The position numbers and the translations under genes were made by a program. Under the pieces are notes generated by a model. The model was not told where the DNA came from and did no database searches. It worked only from the letters and a program-made list of their open reading frames with translations. Of a stretch of DNA of 64,000 bases, positions 36,060 to 43,782 are shown piece after piece. The DNA is from Streptomyces tagetis (GTDB lineage Bacteria; Actinomycetota; Actinomycetes; Streptomycetales; Streptomycetaceae). The DNA lies in NCBI RefSeq assembly GCF_018069565.1, contig NZ_JAGPNL010000008.1, positions 246,420 through 310,419 of the forward strand. Reading direction: 5' to 3'. The number at the start of each line of letters is the position of its first letter. Within the stretch, counting starts at the first letter, position 1.

Positions 36060-36869
36060 TCAGCGCCCCGCGTCGAGCCGCTCCGGCTCCCCGTCGCCGT
36101 CCCGCTCCACCTCTTCCGTGTCGGCGTCCTCGACGTCGTCGTCCACGGTGAGGCCCTCCGCGGCGTCGACGATGTCGTCCTCGTCATCGTCGGCTTCCTC
36201 GTAGTCGGCCCGCTCGTCGTCGTCCTCGTCGGCCACATCGTCCTCGTAACCGTCGAAGTCGTCGTCCTCGTCGTCGAAGACGGCGCTGACGTCGAAGCGG
36301 CAGACGACCCGCTGGGGGTCGACGTCCTCGAAGGGCGCCTCCAGCCACTCGCCGGGCTCGGCGGCTTCGTCGGCGGCCGTGACCCAGAGCGTCGAATCGC
36401 CCTCCTCCAGTCCGAACTCCTTGTGCCGGGAAGCGATCTCGTCGGCCTCGAACTCGCCGAAGAGGATGCCGAGCGCCCCGTGCACGGTCTCGGCGGCGGC
36501 CGGGTCGGCCGTCTCGTCGTCCGCCGCCTCGACCCAGCGGGCCTGGGCCATCAGCCGCTGCGGCTCCACGACGGCGTAGTCCCGGCGGATCAGCACGCTC
36601 AGCGCGTTCGGCTCCTCGGGCCCCGTGTAGGGGGGCAGGCTGTCGTCCCCGCCGGGGATCTCGAAGGGAGTGACCTCGTCGTAGCGGTCGTAGAGCAGTT
36701 CGTCGTACGCCTCTGCCGCCGCGGCCAGCAGGTTGAACGCCTCGAAAACGGCCGGGTCGTCCTCCCTCGACCGGCGCTCGACCGCGGCCAGGTGGCGGTC
36801 GAGCGCGGTCTTGACGGCCTCGGCGGCGGCGCGTACCTCGGCAGCGGTGGGCTGCGCAGCATCAGACAT
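36060..36869 (-). CDS. Acidic protein of unknown function
   Basis: I do not recognise a described function for this 269-residue protein, which has relatives in Streptomyces. The first 190 residues look globular and helical, and the last 75 are extremely acidic (long Asp/Glu runs such as FDDEDDDFDGYEDD). The ATG at 36869 has no ribosome site; a TAGCGT hexamer 7 nt upstream suggests a leaderless message. It is divergent from the DUF5703 gene, whose start is only 47 bp away. The acidic tail could bind basic proteins or metal ions, but that is a guess. Confidence 0.8.
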   Translation of the reverse strand: MSDAAQPTAAEVRAAAEAVKTALDRHLAAVERRSREDDPAVFEAFNLLAAAAEAYDELLYDRYDEVTPFEIPGGDDSLPPYTGPEEPNALSVLIRRDYAVVEPQRLMAQARWVEAADDETADPAAAETVHGALGILFGEFEADEIASRHKEFGLEEGDSTLWVTAADEAAEPGEWLEAPFEDVDPQRVVCRFDVSAVFDDEDDDFDGYEDDVADEDDDERADYEEADDDEDDIVDAAEGLTVDDDVEDADTEEVERDGDGEPERLDAGR

Positions 36870-36876
36870 AGTGCAG

Positions 36877-36909
36877 ACGCTATCCGTACCGGGCCCCAGC
36901 CCGCACAAT
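36877..36909. promoter_or_regulatory. Back-to-back leaderless promoters
   Basis: TAGCGT on the minus strand (36877-36882) lies 7 nt from the ATG at 36869. CACAAT on the plus strand (36904-36909) lies 7 nt from the ATG at 36917. Neither gene has a ribosome site. The two -10 elements are about 22 bp apart, so the promoters overlap and may compete. Confidence 0.55.
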
Positions 36910-36916
36910 AGATGCG

Positions 36917-37105
36917 ATGCCGGAATACGAATTTGTCGATGTGTACCTACCGCGCGCGGTCTCCCGCAAGGAGGCCACACGCCTGCTGACGGACCACGCG
37001 GAGTACGGGCACTGGGAGCTGTACCGCCTGACTCTGCTGCGCGACGGGAGCCGCCGGGTGCGGCTGCGTCGGCGGATCATCCGCCAGGTGCGTGCCACCT
37101 GGTGA
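36917..37105 (+). CDS. DUF5703-family small protein
   Basis: This 62-residue basic protein (PEYEFVDVYLPRAVSRKEAT) belongs to a small actinobacterial family of unknown function. It is rich in Arg at the C-terminus (RRVRLRRRIIRQVRATW), which could contact nucleic acid. The start lacks a ribosome site and is probably leaderless. It is followed by a strong terminator and converges on the long chaplin gene. Confidence 0.85.
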   Translation: MPEYEFVDVYLPRAVSRKEATRLLTDHAEYGHWELYRLTLLRDGSRRVRLRRRIIRQVRATW

Positions 37106-37140
37106 GACCGGAGCGAGCCCCGGCCATGGCCGGGAGACAT

Positions 37141-37178
37141 CACGGAGCGGGTCCCGCGGTGGCGGGGCCCGCTCCGTG
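37141..37178. terminator. Convergent terminator DUF5703 / chpC
   Basis: A 17-bp stem with one wobble pair (37141-37157 with 37162-37178) and a GGTG loop lies between the converging stops at 37105 and 37221. Confidence 0.85.
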
Positions 37179-37220
37179 TGTGGTGGTGCGTGCGCGTCGG
37201 GTGGTGCGGGGGCGTGCGCG

Positions 37221-38075
37221 TCAGGCGGCGGTGCGCGCCTTGCGGTAGAGCACGGCGCCCGCGAGGAGCGCTCCGGCGCCGGCCGGCAGCACGAGGCCGA
37301 GCGGGAGTTCCCCGCCGGTCTCGGCGAGCTGCGCGGTCCGCGGGTGGCTGACGTCGGTCACCGGAGTGCCCGGGGTACGGGGCTCACCCGGGGTGCCGGG
37401 GGTACCGGGCTCACCCGGGGTGCCGGGGTTGCCCGGGGTGCCGGGGGTACCGGGGTTCCCCGGAGTACCGGGCTCTCCGGGCTCACCCGGGGTACCAGGC
37501 TCACCAGGCGTACCGGGCTCACCCGGGTTCCCCGGCTCACCAGGCTCCCCGGGTTCACCAGGATTACCCGGCTCCCCGGGCTCTCCGGGCTCACCGGGGG
37601 TACCGGGCTCCCCCGGCTCACCGGGCTTGCCCGGAGGCGTCCCGTGGTCGCCTCCGTTGGCGCAGCCGTTGCCCGCGGCCGGGTTGAGGACGCCGATGAC
37701 GTTGACGCTGTTGCCGCATACGTTGACCGGCACGTCGACCGGCACCTGGACCTGGTTGCCGGAGGCGACGCCGGGCGAGCCGGTGGTGTGCCCCCCGGCC
37801 TGCGCACCCCCCTGACCGCCGCCGGCGCCGCCGCCCTGGTTGGCGCAGGCGTTGCCCATCGCCGGGTTGAGGAGGCCGATGACGCTGACCGTGTTGCCGC
37901 ACAGGTTGACCGGGATGTGCACCGGCACCTGCACCGTGTTGCCGGACAGCACGCCGGGCGAACCCGAACCGGCCCCGTACGCCCCCGAATCCGCGTGGGC
38001 GACACCGCCCGCGGCGGCGATCACACCGGTGGCGGCCGCCATCGTCATCAGGCCCTTGCGGGTGACCTGTCGCAT
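37221..38075 (-). CDS. chpC: Long chaplin with two chaplin domains, Pro-Gly repeats and sortase signal
   Basis: Chaplins assemble into the amyloid hydrophobic sheath of aerial hyphae and spores. The 284 residues have a signal peptide, two chaplin domains ([20 protein letters not shown] and [20 protein letters not shown], each with its Cys pair), a collagen-like stretch of about 90 residues made of [10 protein letters not shown]-type units, then LAETG, a hydrophobic segment and a basic tail for class E sortase anchoring. The ATG at 38075 has AGGGA. Neighbour chpH and gene order match S. coelicolor chpC. The Pro-Gly spacer looks long compared with what I recall of other long chaplins. Confidence 0.9.
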   Translation of the reverse strand: MRQVTRKGLMTMAAATGVIAAAGGVAHADSGAYGAGSGSPGVLSGNTVQVPVHIPVNLCGNTVSVIGLLNPAMGNACANQGGGAGGGQGGAQAGGHTTGSPGVASGNQVQVPVDVPVNVCGNSVNVIGVLNPAAGNGCANGGDHGTPPGKPGEPGEPGTPGEPGEPGEPGNPGEPGEPGEPGNPGEPGTPGEPGTPGEPGEPGTPGNPGTPGTPGNPGTPGEPGTPGTPGEPRTPGTPVTDVSHPRTAQLAETGGELPLGLVLPAGAGALLAGAVLYRKARTAA

Positions 38076-38160
38076 GTCGTGAATCCCTGCCTTGCCGTAG
38101 TCCCGTAGTCCCGTTGTCCCGAAAAACACTGGAGCGCTCAGTCCTCCACCCGCCGAGCGT

Positions 38161-38197
38161 TCGGCCCCGGAGCGCGTGGCGCGCGCTCCGGGGCCGA
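38161..38197 (-). terminator. Terminator of chpH
   Basis: A perfect 16-bp stem (38161-38176 with 38182-38197) with a 5-nt loop lies about 33 bp past the chpH stop, separating it from chpC on the same strand. Confidence 0.85.
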
Positions 38198-38229
38198 GCG
38201 GCTCGGTCCTCAGGGGACGAGGCGCAACG

Positions 38230-38463
38230 TCACTTGTTGATGCAGACGTTGCCGAAGGCCGGGTTCAGCAGGCCGATCACGGAGACCGTGTTGCCGCAGA
38301 CGTTCACCGGGACGTGCACGGGCACCTGCACGACGTTGCCGGACAGGACGCCCGGGGAGTGCACGGCGGCACCCTGGGCACCCGAGTCGGCGGCGGCGAG
38401 GCCCGCGCCCGCGAGAACCAGCCCACCGGTGGCAGCCGCGACGGCGACGACCTTCTTGATCAT
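38230..38463 (-). CDS. chpH: Short chaplin
   Basis: This 77-residue secreted surfactant-like protein consists of a signal peptide ending in AAAD and one chaplin domain ([20 protein letters not shown], Cys pair spaced to form a disulfide, ending NVCINK). In S. coelicolor ChpH is one of the most abundant chaplins and is needed for aerial growth. The ATG at 38463 follows GGAGGAACA, a near-ideal site in line with high expression. Expression in relatives depends on the developmental sigma factor BldN. Confidence 0.95.
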   Translation of the reverse strand: MIKKVVAVAAATGGLVLAGAGLAAADSGAQGAAVHSPGVLSGNVVQVPVHVPVNVCGNTVSVIGLLNPAFGNVCINK

Positions 38464-38618
38464 TGTTCCTCCTAGTTGGCAACGTGCGATCCCACTTGCC
38501 GATCGCACTCCGTGTAACGAGGAGGGAGTAATGAGGCTACGAGCTTATGAGCACATTCACCCGTCCCGGTCGGTTACCGCACACCCGGACGAATACGGGC
38601 AGGCGTACGGGGGCGCGT

Positions 38619-39944
38619 TCAGGAGGCGTCGAGGAACCGGTCGAGCACCCGCACCCCGAACTTGAGCCCGTCCACCGGAACGCGCTCGTCCACCCCGTGG
38701 AACATGCCCGCGAAGTCCAGCTCGGGCGGCAGCTTCAGCGGCGCGAAGCCGAAGCAGCGGATGCCGAGGTCGTCGAAGGACTTGGCGTCAGTGCCGCCGG
38801 AGAGCATGTACGGCACCGCCCGCGCGATCGGGTCCTCGGCGCTGAGCGCGGTCTGCATGGCGTCGACGAGCCGGCCGTCGAAGTCGGTCTCCAGCGCCTT
38901 GTCGGCGTGCACGTCCTCGCGCCGGACCCGCGGGCCGAGGATGCGGTCGAGGTCGGCGAGGAACTCCTCCTCGTACCCGGGAAGGAAGCGCCCGTCGACG
39001 TGGGCGACGGCCTGGCCGGGGATGACGTTGACCTTGTAGCCGGCGCCGAGCATGGTGGGCGCGGCCGAGTTGCGCAGGGTGGTGCCGATCATGCGGGCGA
39101 TGCCGCCCAGCTTGGCGAGGGTCTCCTCCATGTTCTCGGGGTCGAGTTCGGTGCCGAGCGCGTCGGACAGCTCGTCGAGGAAGGCCCGCACGGTCTTGGT
39201 GACGCGGACCGGCCACTGGTGCCGGCCGAGCCGGGCGACGGCCTCGCACAGTTCGGTGATGGCGTTGTCGTCGTTGGTCATCGAGCCGTGGCCGGCCGTG
39301 CCGTCGACGGTCAGCCGCATCCAGTGCATGCCCTTCTCGGCGGTCTCCACGAGGTACAGGCGCAGCTTCTCGTTGACCGTGAAGGAGAAGCCGCCGACCT
39401 CGCCGATCGCCTCGGTGACGCCCTCGAACAGCTCGGGGTGGTGCCGGACGAGGTGCTTGGCACCGTACGTGCCGCCCGCCTCCTCGTCCGCGAGGAAGGC
39501 CAGGACGATGTCGCGGGGCGGCTTGCGCCCGGTGCGCATCCGCTCGCGGACGACCGCGAGGGTCATCGCGTCCATGTCCTTCATGTCGACGGCGCCGCGC
39601 CCCCACACGCACCCGTCGGCGATCTCGCCGGAGAAGGGGTGGTGGGTCCAGTCGTCGGCGTTGGCCGGGACGACGTCGGTGTGGCCGTGGATGAGCAGCG
39701 CGGGCCGCGACGGGTCCTCGCCCTCGATGCGGGCCACGGTGGAGGCGCGGCCCGGGTGGGACTCGAAGATCTGCGGTTCGAGGCCCACCTCGGCAAGCTT
39801 CTCGGCGACGTACTCGGCCGCCTTGCGCTCGCCCGGCCCCGAGTGGTCGCCGTAGTTGCTGGTGTCGATCCGGATCAGCTCGCGGCAGAGGTCGACGACC
39901 TCGTCCTCGCCGGTGGCGCTGTCGGCCGTGCCCTTCTCGCTCAC
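38619..39944 (-). CDS. M20/M25/M40-family metallopeptidase
   Basis: This 441-residue dizinc aminoacylase/peptidase-type hydrolase has the metal ligands in LLIHGHTDVVPA (His, with the catalytic Asp), WGRGAVDMKDMD (bridging Asp), FLADEEAGG (catalytic and metal Glu) and SGGTDAKSF, with the lid domain in between. The GTG at 39944 follows GGGAGG by 6 nt; an in-frame extension to 40118 reaches into the tRNA promoter region and is not credible. The substrate is probably a peptide or N-acyl amino acid. It diverges from the tRNA-Leu gene. Confidence 0.92.
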   Translation of the reverse strand: MSEKGTADSATGEDEVVDLCRELIRIDTSNYGDHSGPGERKAAEYVAEKLAEVGLEPQIFESHPGRASTVARIEGEDPSRPALLIHGHTDVVPANADDWTHHPFSGEIADGCVWGRGAVDMKDMDAMTLAVVRERMRTGRKPPRDIVLAFLADEEAGGTYGAKHLVRHHPELFEGVTEAIGEVGGFSFTVNEKLRLYLVETAEKGMHWMRLTVDGTAGHGSMTNDDNAITELCEAVARLGRHQWPVRVTKTVRAFLDELSDALGTELDPENMEETLAKLGGIARMIGTTLRNSAAPTMLGAGYKVNVIPGQAVAHVDGRFLPGYEEEFLADLDRILGPRVRREDVHADKALETDFDGRLVDAMQTALSAEDPIARAVPYMLSGGTDAKSFDDLGIRCFGFAPLKLPPELDFAGMFHGVDERVPVDGLKFGVRVLDRFLDAS

Positions 39945-40128
39945 GTGCTTCCTCCCGCTGTCACTGCTGGTGGGTCCCCCCATCCTGCCCGTCCGGCCGG
40001 TGCCGCCCAAGCCCGGTCCCGGCCCCGTCGCGTCGCGTTCACGCCCTGCCGGGGGGTGATCGGGCACCCCCGAAAGCCTGGTAATGTTTACGTCGTCGCC
40101 GCGGGGATCACCCCGCACGGCACACCTG

Positions 40129-40216
40129 GTCCGGGTGGCGGAATGGCAGACGCGCTAGCTTGAGGTGCTAGTGCCCTTTATCGGGCGTGGGGGTTCAAGT
40201 CCCCCCTCGGACACCA
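40129..40216 (+). tRNA. tRNA-Leu (anticodon GAG)
   Basis: The 7-bp acceptor stem GTCCGGG/CTCGGAC (one G-U) encloses a D arm, an anticodon arm CTAGC-TTGAGGT-GCTAG with anticodon GAG, a long class II variable arm (GCCC...GGGC) and a T arm GGGGG-TTCAAGT-CCCCC. CCA is encoded at 40214-40216. It reads CUC/CUU leucine codons. A TAATGT -10 lies at 40082-40087. Its 3-prime side is the kind of site used by integrative elements, and accessory DNA starts just downstream. Confidence 0.95.
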
Positions 40217-40222
40217 GCTAAG

Positions 40223-40246
40223 ACCCCACTTCACGTGGGGTTTTTT
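40223..40246 (+). terminator. Intrinsic terminator of tRNA-Leu
   Basis: ACCCCAC-TTCAC-GTGGGGT forms a 7-bp hairpin followed by a run of T residues (40241-40246). It is the only terminator here with a classical U-run. Confidence 0.85.
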
Positions 40247-40264
40247 GCTTTTCCGGGTTGTGGC

Positions 40265-40288
40265 GTGACCAACCACGTGACCAACAGC
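40265..40288. repeat. Left boundary direct repeat of the accessory island
   Basis: This 24-bp sequence is GTGACCAAC + CACG + TGACCAACAGC. Its near copy, GTGACCAAC + ACA + TGACCAACAGC, is at 44921-44943 in the same orientation. Each copy is itself built from two TGACCAAC units. The pair brackets all genes between the tRNA and the YchJ-like gene and could be a remnant attachment-site duplication. The 115 bp up to 40403 show no gene. Confidence 0.6.
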
Positions 40289-40403
40289 CCAACGAAGGCG
40301 AGCGGTGCCGGACGTTTACTGAGACCTCTACGGCGTTCTCCCCGGCCTCCAGGTCGTTCGACACCAGGTCATGATCAACCCACCCGGTCCCTGGCCAGGC
40401 TCG

Positions 40404-40826
40404 TCAGAGCGAAGGGCGCTCGGCTACCTGATCAGGGCGGAGGCCGTCCACGGTCAGGTTGCCGGTCCACAGGTGGTCTCGGTTGGCATAGGCGGTTTCG
40501 AAGCTGACGCGCTTCCCACCAGGCTCCAGCTTCCAGCCCTGGTCATGGAACTGGGCGATACGGTCGCTGCCGCAGACGAACGCCCGGGTCGCCTGGATCA
40601 GAACCCACTGTGCGAGTTCGGTGTCCTTGGCTGCCGGCCTGCCACAGGAACGGGCCATCTGCCACAGCCGTGGCCACTCGACACCAGAGGTCAGGGGGCC
40701 GATCACGGCCACGTCCCCGATCCGTCGTTCGTCAAGATGGTGGGTGGTGTAACCGAAGACTGTGCCGAACATCGCGAACACCGTGACCCGACCTCGTCCG
40801 GTCAGGCCCTCGTCATCGCTGCTCAT
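40404..40826 (-). CDS. Hypothetical protein, island
   Basis: I do not recognise this 140-residue protein. It starts MSSDDEGLTGRGRVTVFAMF and has a mixed composition with several Trp and Cys residues (WPRLWQMARSCG, AFVCGSD). No membrane segment or signal peptide is apparent. The ATG at 40826 is the best start, although the ribosome site is weak. It is the most distal gene of the minus-strand island set, 73 bp after the cysteine-rich protein gene, and could be part of the same transcript. Confidence 0.55.
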   Translation of the reverse strand: MSSDDEGLTGRGRVTVFAMFGTVFGYTTHHLDERRIGDVAVIGPLTSGVEWPRLWQMARSCGRPAAKDTELAQWVLIQATRAFVCGSDRIAQFHDQGWKLEPGGKRVSFETAYANRDHLWTGNLTVDGLRPDQVAERPSL

Positions 40827-40899
40827 CTTTGGAACCCTTGGCTGTGGCGGTCCGGGCGCCTTAGCTACGCCCGGACCGCTTCCGTTCAGTGAGAGTGGA

Positions 40900-41340
40900 T
40901 CAGCAGCCGTCGCCGTCACCGCAGCAAGCGGGCGGGTTGCAGTCCTTCGCCGCGCCCCACAGCCGGTCATCGACGTGGAACCCAGCGGCCCTGACGCGGT
41001 CCACCACGGAACCGATCAGCGGGCGGGTGCGGACGGTGGCCTTGGGCTCGTGTCCGAGGAAGAACCCGAACTGCTCCTCGCACCACGTGGCGTATGCCTG
41101 GGTGTGGAGCACGAACGAGTGCCATCCGGGGTCCACGGTGTCGGACGGGGTCATGTCGAACGCGCGGGTGTCACCCATGACCTTGAGGAAGGCAAGGGCC
41201 TGGTCCACGATCTGGCGGGCGGTGGACAGCTCGTGTCCGTACTCCTCCGCGCAGAACTCCGACACCTTCTCGAACAGCTCGGGACTGACGAGGTCCCGTC
41301 CGTGCCGTAAGGCAACGGGGTATTCCAGCATGGTCGTCAT
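40900..41340 (-). CDS. WHxF-motif protein with cysteine-rich C-terminus and a TTA codon
   Basis: This 146-residue protein resembles a family of small Streptomyces proteins of unknown function often found beside XRE/DUF5753 regulators. It has a helical N-terminal half, a central WHSFVLHTQAYATWCEEQFG motif (His, Cys) and an end with four Cys (DCNPPACCGDGDGC), suggesting metal binding or modification. Codon 11 is TTA (41308-41310), so translation would need the developmentally limited bldA tRNA. The ATG at 41340 has AGAGGGA. The frame continues open upstream to 41646 without an ATG start. Confidence 0.65.
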   Translation of the reverse strand: MTTMLEYPVALRHGRDLVSPELFEKVSEFCAEEYGHELSTARQIVDQALAFLKVMGDTRAFDMTPSDTVDPGWHSFVLHTQAYATWCEEQFGFFLGHEPKATVRTRPLIGSVVDRVRAAGFHVDDRLWGAAKDCNPPACCGDGDGC

Positions 41341-41343
41341 AGT

Positions 41344-41646
41344 GAGATTCCCTCTCTCAACGGTTGGAGGCCGGCTACGCGTCGGGCGGGGGCGGGAACT
41401 TCTCTCCGCCGCCCTCGGTCTTGTCGCGGGGGTCAGTCGTGCCTGCACCTCCTGATCTGCCTTACGGCCTGGTGAGGCCGTCTCCCGCCCTCGGCGGGCG
41501 GAAGCTTCCGTGGCCCTCACGGCCTCGGCAATCTGCTCCACCACGGCGGCGGGGAGCATCCCCAGGTCCACGTACGGGAGGCCGTTGTAGGTGGCCGTGG
41601 GCCGTAGGCCACTCCATGCCGCTTCGGGGATGCCGAGGGCGGCCAA
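41344..41646 (-). other. Open-frame fragment upstream of the WHxF gene
   Basis: The frame of the WHxF gene remains open upstream and encodes a helix-forming, gene-like stretch (ALGIPEAAWSGLRPTATYNG, then VDLGMLPAAVVEQIAEAVRA). The only start here is a TTG at 41646. Upstream in the same frame is a TGA after RT, and a nearby ATG-AGC-CAC reads into TGA one base out of frame. This looks like a small gene that lost its start by a frameshift or fused to the next gene. I do not know its function. Confidence 0.4.
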
Positions 41647-41714
41647 GGCGGCCCGTATGGACTCGGCGGCATCAGTGGCTCATGTCCGGCCGTCTCTCCA
41701 GGTCTGCATGTCCA

Positions 41715-41915
41715 TCAGCGGCCGGTTCCGTGCATCCGCAGCAGGATGTTGCAGTCAGAGATCGTGCTGCTGTCCCGCTTCATCGCAGCCGCCTTCCGGA
41801 GCTGGACCAGCCGCGCGCACTCGGGGCAACCAGCCATCGGCCGGGGCGAGGGGCGTTCCTTCGGTGTAGGCAGCATCACCGTTGGTTCGTGCCACCGATT
41901 CGGTTCCGGCTTCAT
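41715..41915 (-). CDS. Small CxxC protein, island
   Basis: This 66-residue protein is of unknown function. The N-terminal 25 residues are Pro-rich, then GCPECARLVQLRKAAAMKRD and DCNILLRMHG, a pattern seen in small Streptomyces proteins near XRE-type regulators. The CxxC plus a later Cys may bind zinc. The ATG at 41915 (preceded by TTG) has GGGAGGG about 10 nt upstream. It is in the same direction as the neighbouring XRE gene, about 97 bp after its stop. Confidence 0.55.
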   Translation of the reverse strand: MKPEPNRWHEPTVMLPTPKERPSPRPMAGCPECARLVQLRKAAAMKRDSSTISDCNILLRMHGTGR

Positions 41916-42012
41916 CAAGCCGCGCCCTCCCGATCGCTTCCGAGGTCATTGGCATGACCCTAGAAAGCGGGGAACTGAGCGGGCCACGATCTTGCACGAC
42001 CTTGCACACAAA

Positions 42013-42861
42013 CTACCCGAGGGACGTGATCGCATCCGAGATCAGAGCTCGGGCGGGTGCACCGTAGACAGCGAGCTTGGACAGCTCGGAGAATGCCTTG
42101 GCGTACGCGGCAACCTCGCTGGGCGCGGTGACGTTCACTGCGGCCGTGAGTAGCTCCACGCTCGCTTGGCGGCCGTCGAAGAGATAGAAGGCTTCCAAGG
42201 GCCAGACACGTCGCTGGGCCGTGAAAGGGATCACCCCAAGGCTCACGTTCGGAAGCGCCATGACAGCCAACAGGTAGCCGAGCTGTCCAGCCATGGCGGC
42301 AGCGTCGCCGATGCGATAACGAAGCACCGTTTCTTCCAACAACAGAGCGAAGCGGTGGTTGCCCTCATGGAGCACGCGAGAGCGCTCGATTCGGGATACT
42401 GCCGCCGTCTGCGAGTCGTCAGGGGTGCCTTGAAAGGCGGCAATGGTCGATAGCAGAGCTGCCGCATACGCCTCGGTCTGGAGCATGCCCGGCACCACAT
42501 TCGAGCAGTACACGCGGAAGTGGCGGGTCCGCTCGTACAGAGGGACAACCTCCTCCTGCGCCCGGCGCATGCCGTGCCGGTGCAGCTTTTGCCAGTGGAC
42601 ATACATCTGGTCGGCTTGGCGATTCGCCGCGATCAGATCGTCGGTCTGGTCCTCCGCTCCACACGCTGCGCACCAGGCGCGGATATCGGCGGCCGATGCA
42701 GGGGTCTTGGCCCGCTCAATGCGGGACGACTTCGCGGGACTCCAGCCGCACCGAAGAGCCAACTCATGCCCGGTCAGCTCCGCGTCTTTGCGTAGGCCCC
42801 CGAGACGGGCGGCTATGGCTTCACGGGCGGCCTGGGCGCTGGACGAGGGGGACGCAGACAT
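42013..42861 (-). CDS. XRE-family regulator with DUF5753 domain
   Basis: This 282-residue DNA-binding protein has an N-terminal Cro/C1-type helix-turn-helix (LRKDAELTGHELALRCGWSP, then SRIERAKTPASAADI, about 22-62). It is followed by the DUF5753 domain with RTRHFRVYCSNVVPGMLQTE and a C-terminal YDG-like LFDGRQAS. Such proteins are expanded in Streptomyces and often sit next to DUF397 genes (WhiJ-like pairs) that affect development; here the partner is a DUF6879 protein instead. The ribosome site is weak. It starts 26 bp after the DUF6879 stop. Confidence 0.88.
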   Translation of the reverse strand: MSASPSSSAQAAREAIAARLGGLRKDAELTGHELALRCGWSPAKSSRIERAKTPASAADIRAWCAACGAEDQTDDLIAANRQADQMYVHWQKLHRHGMRRAQEEVVPLYERTRHFRVYCSNVVPGMLQTEAYAAALLSTIAAFQGTPDDSQTAAVSRIERSRVLHEGNHRFALLLEETVLRYRIGDAAAMAGQLGYLLAVMALPNVSLGVIPFTAQRRVWPLEAFYLFDGRQASVELLTAAVNVTAPSEVAAYAKAFSELSKLAVYGAPARALISDAITSLG

Positions 42862-42887
42862 GAGTGGGCCCTTAGTACTCCGTCAGG

Positions 42888-43418
42888 TCAGACCGTGAAC
42901 TTCTCGTGCGGGATGCCGCGCTCCCAGACTGCTTCGAACGCAGCCGAGGCCAGCCGTGCCACAGCGGGCTCGGAACGAACCTCCCAGCCAGGCTCGGACC
43001 AATTCCCATCCCCGGAGAAGTGGTTGAAGAGCACGATCTCTCCGTCGAACACCCAGCAGTCGTTTCCGGGAAGCGCAATGTCCGAAGCCTGCCGCCTGGG
43101 AAGCCAACGAACCTGCTCCCCGGCGCGAAGATTGACCACGGTACCGGCGTGCTCGTACCGGATGTAATCCGTCACCGGTTCCGATACGATGCGAGCACGG
43201 CGAACGGTCACTCCTCGAGACACGGTGTTGCAAATCAAATCAACCCAGGGCATCCAGTAGGTGGACGCCGGGTCAATGTCGCGTCGGCCCGTACGCTTCC
43301 AGGTCTCGAAGTCCTCGGCCTCATCACCGACGCCGTACGAGTCGCGCAGCTCCAGGTGCACGGCCGAGTGCTTGGCTGCGGCCAGCAGCTCGTTAAAGCC
43401 CGGCTCGTTCTGCGACAT
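42888..43418 (-). CDS. DUF6879-family protein
   Basis: This 176-residue protein belongs to a Streptomyces family usually encoded next to XRE/DUF5753 regulators. It shows LELRDSYGVGDEAEDFETW near the N-terminus, WVDLICNTVSRGVTVRRARI, and a C-terminal WVFDGEIVLFNHFSGDGNW typical of the family. It has no membrane segment. The ATG at 43418 has AGGGAG, and it overlaps the preceding small gene by 26 bp, so the two are translationally coupled. Its activity is unknown; a toxin-, effector- or antirepressor-like role with the XRE protein is inferred from context only. Confidence 0.8.
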   Translation of the reverse strand: MSQNEPGFNELLAAAKHSAVHLELRDSYGVGDEAEDFETWKRTGRRDIDPASTYWMPWVDLICNTVSRGVTVRRARIVSEPVTDYIRYEHAGTVVNLRAGEQVRWLPRRQASDIALPGNDCWVFDGEIVLFNHFSGDGNWSEPGWEVRSEPAVARLASAAFEAVWERGIPHEKFTV

Positions 43419-43650
43419 CGCACGACTCCCTGAGCATCGGCACCATACGGGCCGGAATCCGAATCACGGCTTCGTGCGGCGGGATACCCGGAGCGTGCCC
43501 GGGAACCTCGAATGCTGCGCACTCTGCCTCAAGCTTCTCGTCCGGCTTCCAGCCCTGAAGCACCAGCTCCCCCTTCTCCTCGTCCACCCATACGGTGGGG
43601 GAACCCTGCTGCCCGGTGTCTGGATCAATCCCGATGAACCGTAGTGCCAT
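43393..43650 (-). CDS. Small acidic protein, first gene of the XRE module
   Basis: This 85-residue protein is of a type recurrently found before DUF6879 genes. It begins MALRFIGIDPDTGQQGSPTV, continues with VWVDEEKGELVLQGWKPDEK and ends in a helical segment (RIPARMVPMLRESCDVAERA). The ATG at 43650 has an ideal GGAGG site 5 nt upstream. It overlaps the DUF6879 gene by 26 bp. No function is known. Confidence 0.7.
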   Translation of the reverse strand: MALRFIGIDPDTGQQGSPTVWVDEEKGELVLQGWKPDEKLEAECAAFEVPGHAPGIPPHEAVIRIPARMVPMLRESCDVAERAGL

Positions 43651-43714
43651 GGCTGCCTCCGGCGTCGAGTGGCTTACGCCAACTTGCACGAGCTTCGTCC
43701 TGAGGGCCTGGCAA

Positions 43715-43720
43715 TGTCAA
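43715..43720 (-). promoter_or_regulatory. -35-like TTGACA of the island operon
   Basis: A consensus TTGACA on the minus strand lies 65 bp upstream of the first ATG of the XRE module (43650). A GAAGCT hexamer 18 bp further down is a poor -10. It sits between the insertion sequence and the operon, so the insertion left this promoter intact. Confidence 0.4.
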
Positions 43721-43782
43721 GGTTGATGAGCGCGTGCACGGCCGGTGCAGAGCGATTCTCAGCCAGCCTGGAGGCCCTGCTA

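Noticed and set aside
40187-40507. Plus-strand open frame starting inside tRNA-Leu (MGVQVPPRTP...)
   Set aside because: Such frames arise from translating the tRNA T-arm and acceptor end; this one crosses a terminator and the boundary repeat and has no ribosome site.
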